Shown: piece after piece, positions 10,925 to 22,800 of the stretch | Numbering within the stretch: the first letter of the stretch is position 1 | Layout: each line of letters opens with the position of its first letter | NCBI GenBank assembly: GCA_945643635.1 | Contig: CALZFC010000248.1 | Span: 5,381,001 to 5,445,000 of the forward strand | Source of the DNA: Allodiplogaster sudhausi | Taxonomy: Eukaryota; Nematoda; Chromadorea; Rhabditida; Diplogasteridae | Reading direction: 5' to 3' | Length of the DNA: 64,000 nt | Translations under genes and position numbers: made by a program | Notes under the pieces: model-generated | What the model was told of the DNA's origin: nothing | The model's input: only the letters and a program-made list of their open reading frames with translations | Databases searched by the model: none

Positions 10925-13301
10925 ATGCAACTACATACGGATGCAAGAGTCCGAAGAAGCGAGTCTTTCAATTTCTGTTCCTTTCCGCCGTCGTTACCCT
11001 TTTCTTCATCTCCAAATTCGTAAAGCAACATGTCGTCTTCCAGATGGTTGGCTGTCTTGGATAGATCAATTGCTTATCTATGCTTACACCTGCTGTAGTA
11101 GATATTCTTGGACTTTATAACCTCTCATAATTGCAGACAGCACTCAGTATTCAGAGCATGTCTTCTGGCGAAATAAACCATATGCCTGTCATTCTTGCTT
11201 GGACAAAATACTTCAAATTAAATTTTAATGCAAATTTGATCATGCCAAAATTTTTTTCTATTGTTTCTGACATCCTGCAAATCTTTCCGTTCTAATTATA
11301 TTGCTAAACTCATCATCATATTTTCTGACATCCTCTTGACGTGCGACTTCGTGGTCGCCTCGGCGACTGCCCCTTCAAATGTGAGATCAGGGCAAGAAGC
11401 AATCAGAGGTGTGACCATCGCTTATGCAAATACCAATATGTAGGATAGAATGTTTGTGTTCTCCTTTAAGAAAATATTTTAAAAACATAAATTGTGCAGC
11501 GATGAGGAGAAGGCGGACGCGATTGTCTTTTTCATCCGTAGTCTGCATGCGGATGACCTGCCCCTTCACCGTCGAAGCGAGCAGTACTACGTCTTCTTTC
11601 TCGACGAGTCCCAAGTCTATGCCAGGGGCATTGATGTGGTGCAAAATGACATTTTGATTTCTAGATTTAACAATTATCAAAAATTTCATGTATGATTGCT
11701 AAATGGTTTTGTAGATGTTCCAAATGCAGTACGCTAATTTTACTTAACCAAAAAACCCACATATTCCTCGAGAGATAAAACTAAAGTAATAATGCATCTT
11801 ATTCGACAGGTTCCTCGTGACTTCTTCAATGCAACTCTTGGCTTCCTTCGCGTGCCCGGCTCGTACCGCTGGACATATGGGGACTTCCATTCGATTGCTG
11901 AACCTGCTCACTGGTCACTTCGAAACTGGACCATAGTCACCGAGAAGCAGGTTGTGATTATTTTACATAAAAAATAACAATGACGAAAGAAATCAACGTT
12001 CTAAACGTGATCTCCTTTAACTTTAGATCGATGATGCAATTAAACAGAGGAGCGCCGTGGCATTCGCTCTTATTACGAATTGCCACGTTCAACACTCGAA
12101 AAGACGGAGTTACATTAAGGTTCGGTATGATTGTTCAGAGGTGTTAAAATGAAAAAAAACCCAGAGATCAGAATTGCTATTAAGCATCACAAATAATACG
12201 TGAGAATGAGAGAGCGCTTGATGGCAACGATTTGAATTCGCAATTGTTTTCAATCAATGTCTTCCTTTCAGAATGGCTCTTCCTCAATTGAGAAAAAGCT
12301 TGATTAAACCAATTGAAATTAAATACATACAAACTTCAGTAGGCATGCTAATTTAATATAGAAATTCTACAGGAACTTTCGGCCAACATGAACCTCACTC
12401 TTCGCGGTGGATGTTATTCTTCGCGGCAGAGTGTGGAGAGCGAGAGGAAGCTTATGGGTTAATAATCAAATTGCATTTGATATTTTTAAATTGGTTCTCC
12501 TCTGTGTCCAGCGTAATAGTATGGGATAGTGGTTTTTCTTCTTCTTCCAGAGTCACACTTCTTCTATCTCGCATTCGAGAACTCGGTCTGCAAGGATTAT
12601 GTGACGGAGAAATTCTTTCGAATCCAGAATCTCGTTGTTCCCGTTGTGCTACGGCGGGCTATAATGAAGGGTCATTTTTGTCGCTTTTAATCATTCCATA
12701 GCAGAAAACTGTTTATACGTTGTATTCGTTTTAATGAATGCAACAAGAACAACAAAATTACGTGCTAGCTGGGGATATCAATTTCGTTGTTGTCAAAATT
12801 GTTCGTTCATCTTCTTAGGAATTGCGCCCCACTCCTCTTTCGTTGCCGCCGATGATTTCTCGTCTCCAAAAGAATTGGCAGACTTTCTAGTCGCAGTCTC
12901 AAAAAATATGACAAGATATCGAGAGTTCGTTTATACATTTATTGCTTCTAAAACAAAATTTAGAACAAACTATTTTGTTTGGATCTAGGTTTTTCGACTG
13001 GACCAAACGATTTTATAAGGAGACTCCAGGGAGTTCGAGCGGTAAGAAGTTTGTGTGTTCTTGAGCCAAAAAAAATGTCTTATTGTCGCAGAGAATTTTT
13101 AAGTTTTTTCAATATTTCATAACTCCTACTATGTGATGGCCATTTACAGGTATCTGCGATCTGTGTCGTGACTTGCATTTCGGAAATGTCTCCTCGCCTT
13201 GGCCGAGGACTTCTCCGGATATTCTGGAGTATTATTCTCCTGAGCAGTGCGAAGCAGGCGCTGCCGAAAAACTTTCTCGTGCCAACTCGACCCTTCACTA
13301 A
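10925..13301 (+). pseudogene. GT10 alpha-1,3-fucosyltransferase copy F1 (frameshifted first exon)
   Basis: Type II Golgi enzymes of this family move fucose from GDP-fucose to glycans. Exons: 10925-11046, 11137 to about 11240, about 11355-11408, 11500-11689, 11810-11950, 12027-12119, 12373-12457, 12551-12670, 12819-12924, 12989-13041, 13150-13301; from 11500 on all phases agree. Key motifs: the GDP-fucose site FYLAFENSVCKDYVTEKFF (exon at 12551), ADDFSSPKELADFL (12819), FFDWTKRFYKE (12989) and a Cys-containing C-terminus ending NSTLH. The first exon should give a signal anchor, but F1 is 13 bases shorter than F3 after the ATG, so the anchor FLFLSAVVTLFFISKFV is out of frame. The third exon has no clear acceptor. 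A T1 repeat directly abuts the stop. Confidence 0.8.
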
Positions 13302-13398
13302 TTCACAATTCAATTCAAATAGTTTTATTCAACGGGTAAGTGGATTCCATGGAGCGCCATGAGTCGTCACCATTCTTGGGGATTTGCTCTAATTATCA
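13302..13398. repeat. T1 repeat abutting the F1 stop codon
   Basis: Starts 1-2 bases after the F1 TAA. F3 lacks it at the matching place (54456), giving an empty-site comparison: CACTAATTATCG in F3 against CACTAATTCAC...CTCTAATTATCAT in F1, with CTAATT on both sides of the insert. Confidence 0.75.
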
Positions 13399-13718
13399 TA
13401 CTCTTTTAATAAGCGTTCTGCTTTAGAATCATGAAATAAAATTATAATTGGAAAGCACCGTGACTTTATTGCGTGATAAAAATGTTATGCTAACTTGTTC
13501 GTTCTCTTCAGCCTCATTACACACATTCGGGGTGCGCATTTCCTGTGACTGTCAATAACAGTTTCATATTACTAAAATACTTCTTATTTAGAAAAATCAC
13601 AAACCTACGGACTTTGTCTTTGGACATGGTCGGGAAGCGAGTGTGCCGGCGGGTAACACTTTACGCGTCAAGCTCAAGGAGCTTCGGTGCTCATCTGAGT
13701 CTTCTCTGCCTACTCTTT

Positions 13719-13919
13719 GGGTGTCGTGCCCGAGTGAACCCTTAATGCGTGGTGGCAAGCAATTCTGGTTATTGTAAGCCAAACCTCAGCCGAGTGCCAC
13801 AAAGATAATTCACTTGAAGGGCCCCGTTCATAAGCCGTCAGGGCTGTTGCATCGAATGGGTAGCCGGCCTCTGCTGCTATTGCAGTCATTACAGTAGTGT
13901 TCTTTCCTGTTCCAATCAA
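13719..13919 (-). other. Short open frame with a degenerate P-loop
   Basis: Minus-strand frame with GTGKNTT followed by AIAAEAGYPFDATAL and, later, EVWLT. GTGKNTT resembles the Walker A of UPF1/DNA2-type helicases with the second Lys-Thr altered. A second relic with DPFDETAL...EVW lies at 50880-50951 (+). No further helicase motif is seen, so function is unassigned. Confidence 0.3.
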
Positions 13920-14119
13920 TGTTCACATCATTAAATGGGTGTAAAAGATTTTCTATAGGGATTCGGACATTCCGAACCATCCAATCTGATGGTCTATACA
14001 TATGCAAAATATCTGAATTTTTGGAACTTACAATTAGGGTTTCTGACAGTTCCCCGTTGAGGTATGAGAAGGCTATGCAAACTCACTGATGCCAACTGGC
14101 GACTTTTTTTTTAAAGATC

Positions 14120-14215
14120 TCTTTTTCTTCTTCTCTCTCAGTCTCACAAATTCCTTCCCTTTCTTTCTTTTCTGCATGGAACATACAATCGATGCAGCTA
14201 TTGGCAAAATAAAAT
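14120..14215. repeat. R1-type core fragment
   Basis: CTCAGTCTCACAAATTCC, TTTCTGCATGGAACATAC and ATTGGCAAAAT are shared with other R1 copies; the GA arm is lost. From here to the last O1 exon (14216-14820) only a purine-rich unclassified tract is seen. Confidence 0.55.
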
Positions 14216-14821
14216 AACCCAAGACCTTTACCCGGTCAAGGATCCTTTGCGGTGCATCCCAGTTGCCAAGGGATCAGGTTTATCATTAGGAGACGAGGGA
14301 AACACACAAGATTGACGGAGGAAGCGGACGAGAAGGAGAGATAAGGAGAGAGGGGGAGACAAGGCGTGGTGGACCGTCGAGGGGAGAGGAACCCGGAGAA
14401 AGGTGAGACTCGGCGGTCGGAAGGCCGCCTCCGGGCTAGACCCTTTAGATGAATCATAATTGTCACTAAAGTACACGAGAGAAAGGGGAGGAGCAGCGAG
14501 AATAGCAAGTAGATCAGCTAACTACAGTACACTGAGAAGACAGAGGCATACAAACGTACACACTAAAAGTAGATACACACTATAAGGGCTCTAATACTCA
14601 CATACACTTACACAAAGAGGGCGAGAGGTATATTATGATAGGCTGGCAAATTGAAAATGATTCGGTTCAAAAATTGTTTCATGCAAGATGGTTTCGAATA
14701 TCTCTGCCTAGTAGAGGCGCTTCTCGAGTTCGCGGAGTTTCGAATCGTACGTGCGTGCGAGTTGCTAAATTGATTTCATTAAGAATTTTTAAATCTTTCA
14801 AAACTCTCCCAAGAAATTTGC

Positions 14822-14873
14822 GCATTTCTCAAAAATACAGATATTTAAAAATATCTGTATCTTTGAGAAATGC
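14822..14873. repeat. Perfect-looking hairpin, about 50 bases
   Basis: GCATTTCTCAAA and AATACAGATATTT pair with AATATCTGTAT and TTTGAGAAATGC across a 2-3 base loop. It overlaps the proposed terminal exon of O1 and could be structured RNA near its 3' end or a tiny foldback element. Confidence 0.7.
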
Positions 14874-16952
14874 TTGTCTCTCAAGATATTCACTAAATAA
14901 TAAATGCGAAGTGACAGTACACTGAGAAGACATGGTGAAAGGGCGCGAAATTCAAATCTGTATTATTGTTATTTTTTACTTCACCGCCGACCTCATAGAT
15001 TGGCTCTACGCGTTGTCTGACATTCGGCACGAGATGGCTGAAAGGATCGAATACAGCCAGATGCGTCGTGCCGTCGTAGGCGGCAAAGTGCCCACTCTGG
15101 TCGAGCAATGCCGGCTCGACGTCGTAGGGAATGCAGTTCTGGAAAAAAAATCAGGTTTTAAATCGCACCTTTTTTTGAGAGATTTAAAGAGACGCGCGGC
15201 TACAATGGCCATATTGATGAATAATCAGGCAGTAATATTTTATTTAATCGTTTTAAATATTTAATCAAAGTAATATTACTGTAGAGGAAACCTTGGACAA
15301 AATGTTAAAACATAAACTTTATGCAAATTACATCACAAGTTTCCATAAGCTTCTTTGTCCTCGGCCGCCCGTAGTCGTCCTCGAATGGATGAGTTGTGAT
15401 ATTCTGGAGTATGTAAAGTAGATGAGGATGAGGTTTGGCAATATGAAACTATATAGATATAAATATTACCTAGAAATTATAATAACATGACAGTTACTAA
15501 GCCAGAAAAATTCTTCTAACATTAATGTAGTCCTCTGATTTGCCCGCGCGTATAAAGTCGATCATTTTGCGCATTTGGTAGTCGTCGAACGCCGGGAAAG
15601 TGTCCATGATGAAGAAGAGTGGACTTCTGAAAGAAGATGTCAATCTTAGGTGTTTTCTAACCTTTTTCTTTTTCTTTTCTTTCTTTTCTTTACAATACGG
15701 GCAAAAAAATTGGAGACAACAAATTTCCGACTTGTTCTGAAGGTCTCTGAGATGCTCGAGCATTTCTTCCAGCGCGAGGTCTGGCTTTCCCGGTGGTGGT
15801 GGACGCTCTTTTGGACGGAAGTACCTAGAGAGTTATCTCAGGCTTATGTTAGTGTCGATTTGCATCTCTCTAAAGATGCTTTCACCAAGTTGCCTGTCTC
15901 ATTCACTCTCTATCCCTCCCCCTCTCTCTATCTATCTCTCTCAATCTCTCGCTCTCGATCGCTCTCTCTATCTCTCTCTCTCTCTCTCTTTCTCTCCCTC
16001 TCTATCTTTTCAAAGCAAACAAGATATGTATACCGTTGACTGATGAAGGTGACATCTGGATTAAGGTCGTCAAGTACGTCCGTGTAGTTCGCAAAGTGTT
16101 TACAGAGGTGGCTGCGCGTGTATGACAAGACTTCGCATTCTGGAAAAATAAGAAGATTATTTTAGTTCTTTAATATTTTTACAAATTTATTTAGCGATAA
16201 CATTTTTCACTGAAATTTTTATTTTTACCAAACACTTGACACTTAAACAAATCTGAAGTAAAGAAGGACTCCTCGGTCTCACCGCACTGGCTGTAGAGTG
16301 TGAAGGTGGAGAAGTACGGCTTGAAGTGCTTCCAAAGGAGATCTGCCTGGTTTGGCGCATAGCTGTTGCCTATCACCGCGAAGCGAAGCTTGCCGGTGCC
16401 AGGCTCAATAATTCTTTCTTCTTGTTTTCGGCTTCATTTTCATCTCTTAATTCATATATCTCTCCCAAGTTTATTTTTTTAACACTAAAACCTTTTCTTC
16501 TTTTTTTGTTGTTGATAAAATTCAATATGAAATTCGTGTATTATTTGCTGTTTTAGAGGCACCGGAACATCGACTTTTTTTTTTAAGTTAACAGGTTCAC
16601 AAAGAGCCTCTTTAAAGAGAAAACAGCTGTGGCATATACTATTAATTTGGAGCTATTTTGTACTAATAATTTTTAAATAAAGATTAATATTTCACGGAAA
16701 ATGTAATGCTAATTAAAAACGGTGGTTAATTTTTAAAAAAAAACTAATTAAAGAAGAAACCGGCATCTCGCAGATGCCGAATGGCTTGGTGACGTGATAA
16801 ATGTGCGCCGGCGTCTCCTCGGTCAGGTTACGCCAGTACTTGTACGTGCATTCTTTGATCAGGATATTGTCTTTCATGTTACTGAACGAGTATAGATTCG
16901 TCTTGATCGCTTCTTCTGAACAGAGAGATATAAGTAGTTTTAATATCTCTCG

Positions 16953-16994
<42 letters not shown>

Positions 16995-18276
16995 TGTTCT
17001 TTCTCTCATTCCTCCATTTCAACATGTCTCGTGCTTTCTCTCGCACTCCCGTCTCTCTCGCTCTCTCTCGTCTCTCTTTCTCTCGCTCTCTCTCTCAATC
17101 GCTTGCTCTTTCTCTCTTTCCTCCATTTCAACATGTCTCGTGCTTTCTCTCGCACTCCCGTCTCTCTCGCTCTCTCTCGTCTCTCTTTCTCTCGCTCTCT
17201 CTCTCTCTCTCGCTTGCTCTTTCTCTCTTTCTTCCATTTCAACATGTCTCGTGCTTTCTCTCGCACTCCCGTCTCTCGCGCTCTCTCTCGTCTCTCTTTC
17301 TCTCGCTCTCTCTCTCTCTCTCGCTTGCTCTTTCTCTCTTTCCTCCATTTCAACATGTCTCGTGCTTTCTCTCGCACTCCCGTCTCTCTCGCTCTCTCTC
17401 GTCTCTCTTTCTCTCGCTCTCTCTCTCTCTCGCTTGCTCTTTCTCTCTTTCTTCCATTTCAACATGTCTCGTGCTTTCTCTCGCACTCCCGTCTCTCTCG
17501 CTCTCTCTCGTCTCTCTTTCTCTCGCTCTCTCTCTCTCTCTCGCTTGCTCTTTCTCTCTTTCCTCCATTTCAACATGTCTCGTGCTTTCTCTCGCACTCC
17601 CGTCTCTCTCGCTCTCTCTCGTCTCTCTTTCTCTCGCTCTCTCTCTCTCTCGCTTGCTCTTTCTCTCTTTCCTCCATTTCAACATGTCTCGTGCTTTCTC
17701 TCGCACTCCCGTCTCTCTCGCTCTCTCTCGTCTCTCTTTCTCTCGTTCTCTCTCTCTCTCTTTCTCTCGCTTGCTCTTTCTCTCTTTCTTCCATTTCAAC
17801 ATGTCTCGTGCTTTCTCTCGCACTCCCGTCTCTCTCGCTCTCTCTCGTCTCTCTTTCTCTCGCTCTCTCTCTCTCTCTCGCTTGCTCTTTCTCTCTTTCT
17901 TCCATTTCAACATGTCTCGTGCTTTCTCTCGCACTCCCGTCTCTCTCGCTCTGTCTCGTCTCTCTTTCTCTCGCTCTCACTCTCTCTCTCTCTCTCTCGC
18001 TTGCTCTTTCTCTCTTTCTTCCATTTCAACATGTCTCGTGCTTTCTCTCGCACTCCCGTCTCTCTCGCTCTCTCTCGTCTCTCTTTCTCTCGCTCGCTCT
18101 TTCTCTCTTTCCTTCATTTCAACATGTCTCGTGCTTTCTCTCGCACTCCCGTCTCTCTCGCTCTCTCTCGTCTCTCTTTCTCTCGCTCGCTCTTTCTCTC
18201 TTTCCTCCATTTCAACATGTCTCGTGCTTTCTCTCGCACTCCCGTCTCTCTCGCTCTCTCGTCTCTCTTTCTCTCG

Positions 18277-18310
<34 letters not shown>

Positions 18311-19821
18311 AGCATTGCCTATCGTAATATCCACTGGATGCAAGCGATCGTTGAGCGTGGGTGCAACTGTCAGAGCGAGTGCAGCAAGCGTAAGAAGCAG
18401 TCCACAGTTCCAGCAAATACTAGATAAATTGGGGGGAAGAGTGTACATACCGTATTTTCTCAATAAATACCCCCGAGGGTACTGTTTCTCAATAACCTTG
18501 CGGTAGAGGGGCACTATTAGGAGGACGGGTTTTAATAAAGGGAAGGGTACTATTTTTTTAATGTGAGATACTAAAAGTTTAATCACAACATTGTGTTCCC
18601 AACAAAAAAAGAAGAAACATAGCTCGAATTCAATGGAATCATCACTGGAATATCCGTTCAACGGCAGATTTTTCACGAATTTGACATCACTTCATTGGTG
18701 AAAGCACCTCATGCCTCCAGGATCCATTCGAGGTATATCTAGAGCTGAGGTACTAGATCGTGGGGGGGGGTACAATTGGAGGGGGTGGGGGTTCTAGTAG
18801 AGGGAAGGGTACTATTTTTCAATGGAATTTTCTGAAGGGTACTATAAGAGGGGAGAGGGGGGCCTAATAAAGTGAGGTACTGTTCTTTTTTCTGGTTGAT
18901 ACATAAAATTTGAATACCTCATTTTGGCGGGAATTATAAAAGCGAACCAATCTGCGACTTTGACCACTCACGATAGTGTCGTTCGTAGATGTAATAAACG
19001 ATGATTGTGAGCGCGATCGACAGCGGAATTGTGGAGAGACGGGCTAAATTAAATATAAATAATTTGTTAGGCTTTCTAATTCTTTTATAAATGATAAATT
19101 TAATAAACTAAAATGAATTAAGCAATAACAATGAGAATGATAATGACATGTGCTGACCGGCCGAAAGTGCGGCATAATCACGGACGAGATAGACTGAGAA
19201 TGGCCAGTGGATGAGATAAAGCGAGTACGAGACGTCGCCGATAAAGGCGAGTGGCTGTGAGGAAAGCCAGCGGGCAAGCTGGCATACTTGTTTTTTTTTA
19301 AATTAAATAAAATTATAATCTTTTTTAAAAGTAAATTAACTTCCATAAAAAATCTTCCAGAAAGACTGTTCCTATGTCGTCGGATCTTATAGTTATAATT
19401 CTCGTTTAATATGCTGGTGATTGTAAGTTATTATGAAGATTTGGCTCTCATGATATTAAAATTGTATTATTATTTCTAATTTTTTTCTTTGCAAGGACCG
19501 CACGATAGGAAGAGGGTGAATTGATGTGTTTTATTTTTGTTAAAATTAAGCTGTTCGATCGATCGATAAAGAAGCACTGACTGAAGTATCTGCGCCGAAG
19601 GCGATTAGAACGGAAGTCGCGTATGTGACGGCGATACGCGCGGCAGCCGGCGGCAGCTTCGTCGTGTGGAAGGGCAGCAGGAGCAGCTAGAGAGCAATCT
19701 GAAGAGAGAGAGAGAAAGAGAGAGAGAGAGAAAGAGAGAGAGACAAAGAGAGAGAGAGAAAGAGAGAGAGAGACAAAGAGAAAGATAGAGTTAGAGAGAG
19801 GTAAAGATAGAAGGAGGGTGC

Positions 19822-19853
<32 letters not shown>

Positions 19854-22800
19854 AAATTTTTTTCATCCCCCCCTCGAAACTAGCTATAAATTTACAATAA
19901 CATACATATATTGACTTTAAAAAAGTTCGTCGTGCCCACCAGATATGCAATCTGGCTGACTGCTGCAGCCAATGACTTGCGAGAGCTGTGCATCTGCGCC
20001 TTGCGCCCCTCTTGTTCTGCTTCCAGAAGACGCGCCCGCTCAGACTCCTAGTGTTTGTGTGGTGTGCTGTTTATTCTTTTTAGTGATTAAAAAAAATTCT
20101 TTAAAAAAATGCATTTGCAGATCTTTCTCTTTTGATGCGCCCAAGTTGTTTTCATTTTTCCCGTTCCGGTGCTAAACAAGTTTTTTTGCTTGTTCCTCGC
20201 ACTCAAAATCGCGCTATCGATTTGTGATAGAAAACGCAACAGACGAGATTCGAGGTGTTTTGCTGATGCTCACCGATCCAGTGGCCGTCGACGCTTCTCT
20301 CAGCTTCTTCTCAAAGAGCGAGACGGCGAAGAACTGCCAGAGCCGAGCGAGCGGAATGTTGAAGCCGATGAGCGGCGGCGTCAGCAAGTAAAAGACGAGC
20401 GAGAGGATGCTCACTTCAAATGTATGACGTCATTTTTTATTATGACGTCACTTTTCTGATCCTTTCTTTTCTAAATTTCATAAATGACACAATCATCCTT
20501 CAAACTATAGATGTACGCAACACTTTGAGCGTGTGTATAAAAAGAGTGTATTTCCTTTTGAAAAATCCTTGCCAACCAACTGTTTTTTTCTTTCTTATTT
20601 GCGCATTGGTCAAAATGACCTAAATAAGGAAGGGATATTTACTAATAATAGTAATTAAAAATTTGATTAATTAATCAATTAATTTATTAAGACCTGTTGG
20701 CAGGAGCAGAAGAGCCGTGTCGAGACGCGCCGCTGAGCGCAGCACGAAGAAGAAGGGCACAATCACGTAGAATTGCATCTCCAACGACAGCGACCAGATG
20801 TGTGTGAAGAGATTCTCGTCGAGGATATGCTGGGAAAGAAAGAAAGAGAGAGAGAGAAAGATTGAGAGAGAGAGAAGAAAGGGAGAGAAGAGCTAGAGAT
20901 AGAGATTACAAGAGATCACGAGAGAAAGAGAGGAAAATGGAGAACCAGAGTTAGAGAGTTAGAAAGAAATAGTGGGAGAGAGAGACGGAGAGGTTGAGAA
21001 GAGCGATTGAGAAGGGGGAGAAGGAGAGATTCAGAAATAAGACAGAGTGGGGAGAAGGAGAGAGGGAGAGGGGGGGGGAGTGCCAGGAGAAAGAGAAAGA
21101 TTTAGAGGATACAATTAGGCGATCAGAAGGAGGGACTAAGAGATATGTAAAAGGTCAAGCAAAAAGAAAGCAAAAGGGATGGCGATACATACCTCGAAAT
21201 AGTCATTCTTCTCGAAGAGTGAGCGAACATTTGTTGTGAATGTTAGTGCGTAAATTGCGGACATCTGAATGAATTGGTGGAGTTCTCACTCATCTCATTC
21301 TTGTCAAGTAGTTACTAGTTCTGTAAACCTCTTTTGTGCATTTACTTCGAAAATTCTTTTTACAAATAAATAAACATATAATTAAATTATTAAACCAAAA
21401 CAAATAGTGAAGAAGACAAGCTGACTCTTGACTGGCTTATAATGGTCGGGCTTGCGAAGACGGAGAAGACGAGGATTGCCACGACGCAGTAGAGAAGATG
21501 AAGTGGAAGGATGCGCTTGACACGGCGGTAGTAGAAATGGCACACGAGAGACGCCGTTACGCCGCCCGTCTGAGATGATGGATTTTCTATTTTAAAGAGG
21601 ACGGCAAACAAATGGTGAAATACCCTGCATATATTCAATCTCATAGAGCTTCTCTCTTCCCTAAATTAAACTGCGTGCCTGTTAGGGCTGAATATCTGCG
21701 AGTAACGGCTAAATTATCGAAAATGATGTCGAAGTACAACCGCAATCATGAAGCCGCCCTTATGAAATCTAAGAAGAAATTATACTCGTTTGTTGGCTGC
21801 CGCTTGAAAATTAAACCTAGTATAGGCGCTCTGAAAGACCAGTCGGGTAGAACATGCATCGGTGACGGTAATAAGGCTAATGCGTTTGGCGAATTTTTCT
21901 GCTCTGTATTTACTGGTGACGATGCTAGCATGCCCGCATTCTCCCCCCATGTGCCCATTTTTCACTCTATTTCATTGTAATGCCGCCGTTGGTTAAAAAG
22001 AACCTCCTCAAGCTTAAACCGTCGCTTACCGTAACTGCCGATCCAGTCCCGCAAATAGTCTATAAAAAATGTGCCTCCTCTTTATGTACACCGCTTAGTT
22101 ACATTTTCAACTATTCTATCATGCTTGGTTCTCTCCCGTCTCTCTGGATGAAGGGGATCGTAGTTCCAATAAATAAAGTTCCATCTGCTTCCTCGGTTAA
22201 AGACTTTCGCCCTGTGACGCTCTCTCCGCCGCCAATAAAAGTACTTGAACGCTGCCTCCGTCCCGCTTTGCTTAGATGGTGCAATCTATTTTCCATCATT
22301 CCTCCTAGCCAGCATGGTTTCCCCTCGCGCCGGTCGGTAGAGTCCAATCTCCTAGAATGCACAACTGAATGGATACGGGCTATTGATTCAGATCCTAAAT
22401 CCGGCTCTGCTAACTGCGTTGACATCTTGTATTATGATTTCTGCAAAGCTTTCGACACAGTGTCTCATAGCAAGCTTCTAATTAAACTTGAAGGTTATGG
22501 TATTGCGGGTTCACTACTAGAATGGTTTAGGTCTTTTCTCACGTGTCGTTCTTTCCAAGTTCGGGAAGGGGAGTCTTTATCTGACTCTTTTCTTGCTACA
22601 AGTGATGTTCCGCAAGGAGCGGTGCTTTCTCCATTACTCTTCAACATTTATATTTCGGATCTACCATCGATTTTTGTGCACCTATCCCATGTGAAAATCT
22701 CATCTTTCGCTGATGACATCAAAATTTATGCAAATTTTCATCACTCTGACCCTCTACCCTCTCTTCAACTTTCGGAAGCAACTGATCTATTCGAGTCCTA

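Noticed and set aside
11261..11443. 60-residue frame identical to 52575-52757
   Set aside because: Runs out of frame with the true FUT coding segment CPFKCEIR in the same place; identity comes from the shared gene copy.
16801..18506. Open frames of 477-503 residues (Ser/Leu/Arg-rich) on the plus strand and Arg/Glu-rich ones on the minus strand
   Set aside because: They are by-products of the CT/GA minisatellite, which lacks stop codons in several frames; the tract lies in an intron of O1.
19687..19689. In-frame TAG at the beginning of an O1 exon, first taken as a nonsense mutation
   Set aside because: The TAG follows a pyrimidine tract and fits as the splice acceptor itself, with the exon starting at 19686 in the right phase.
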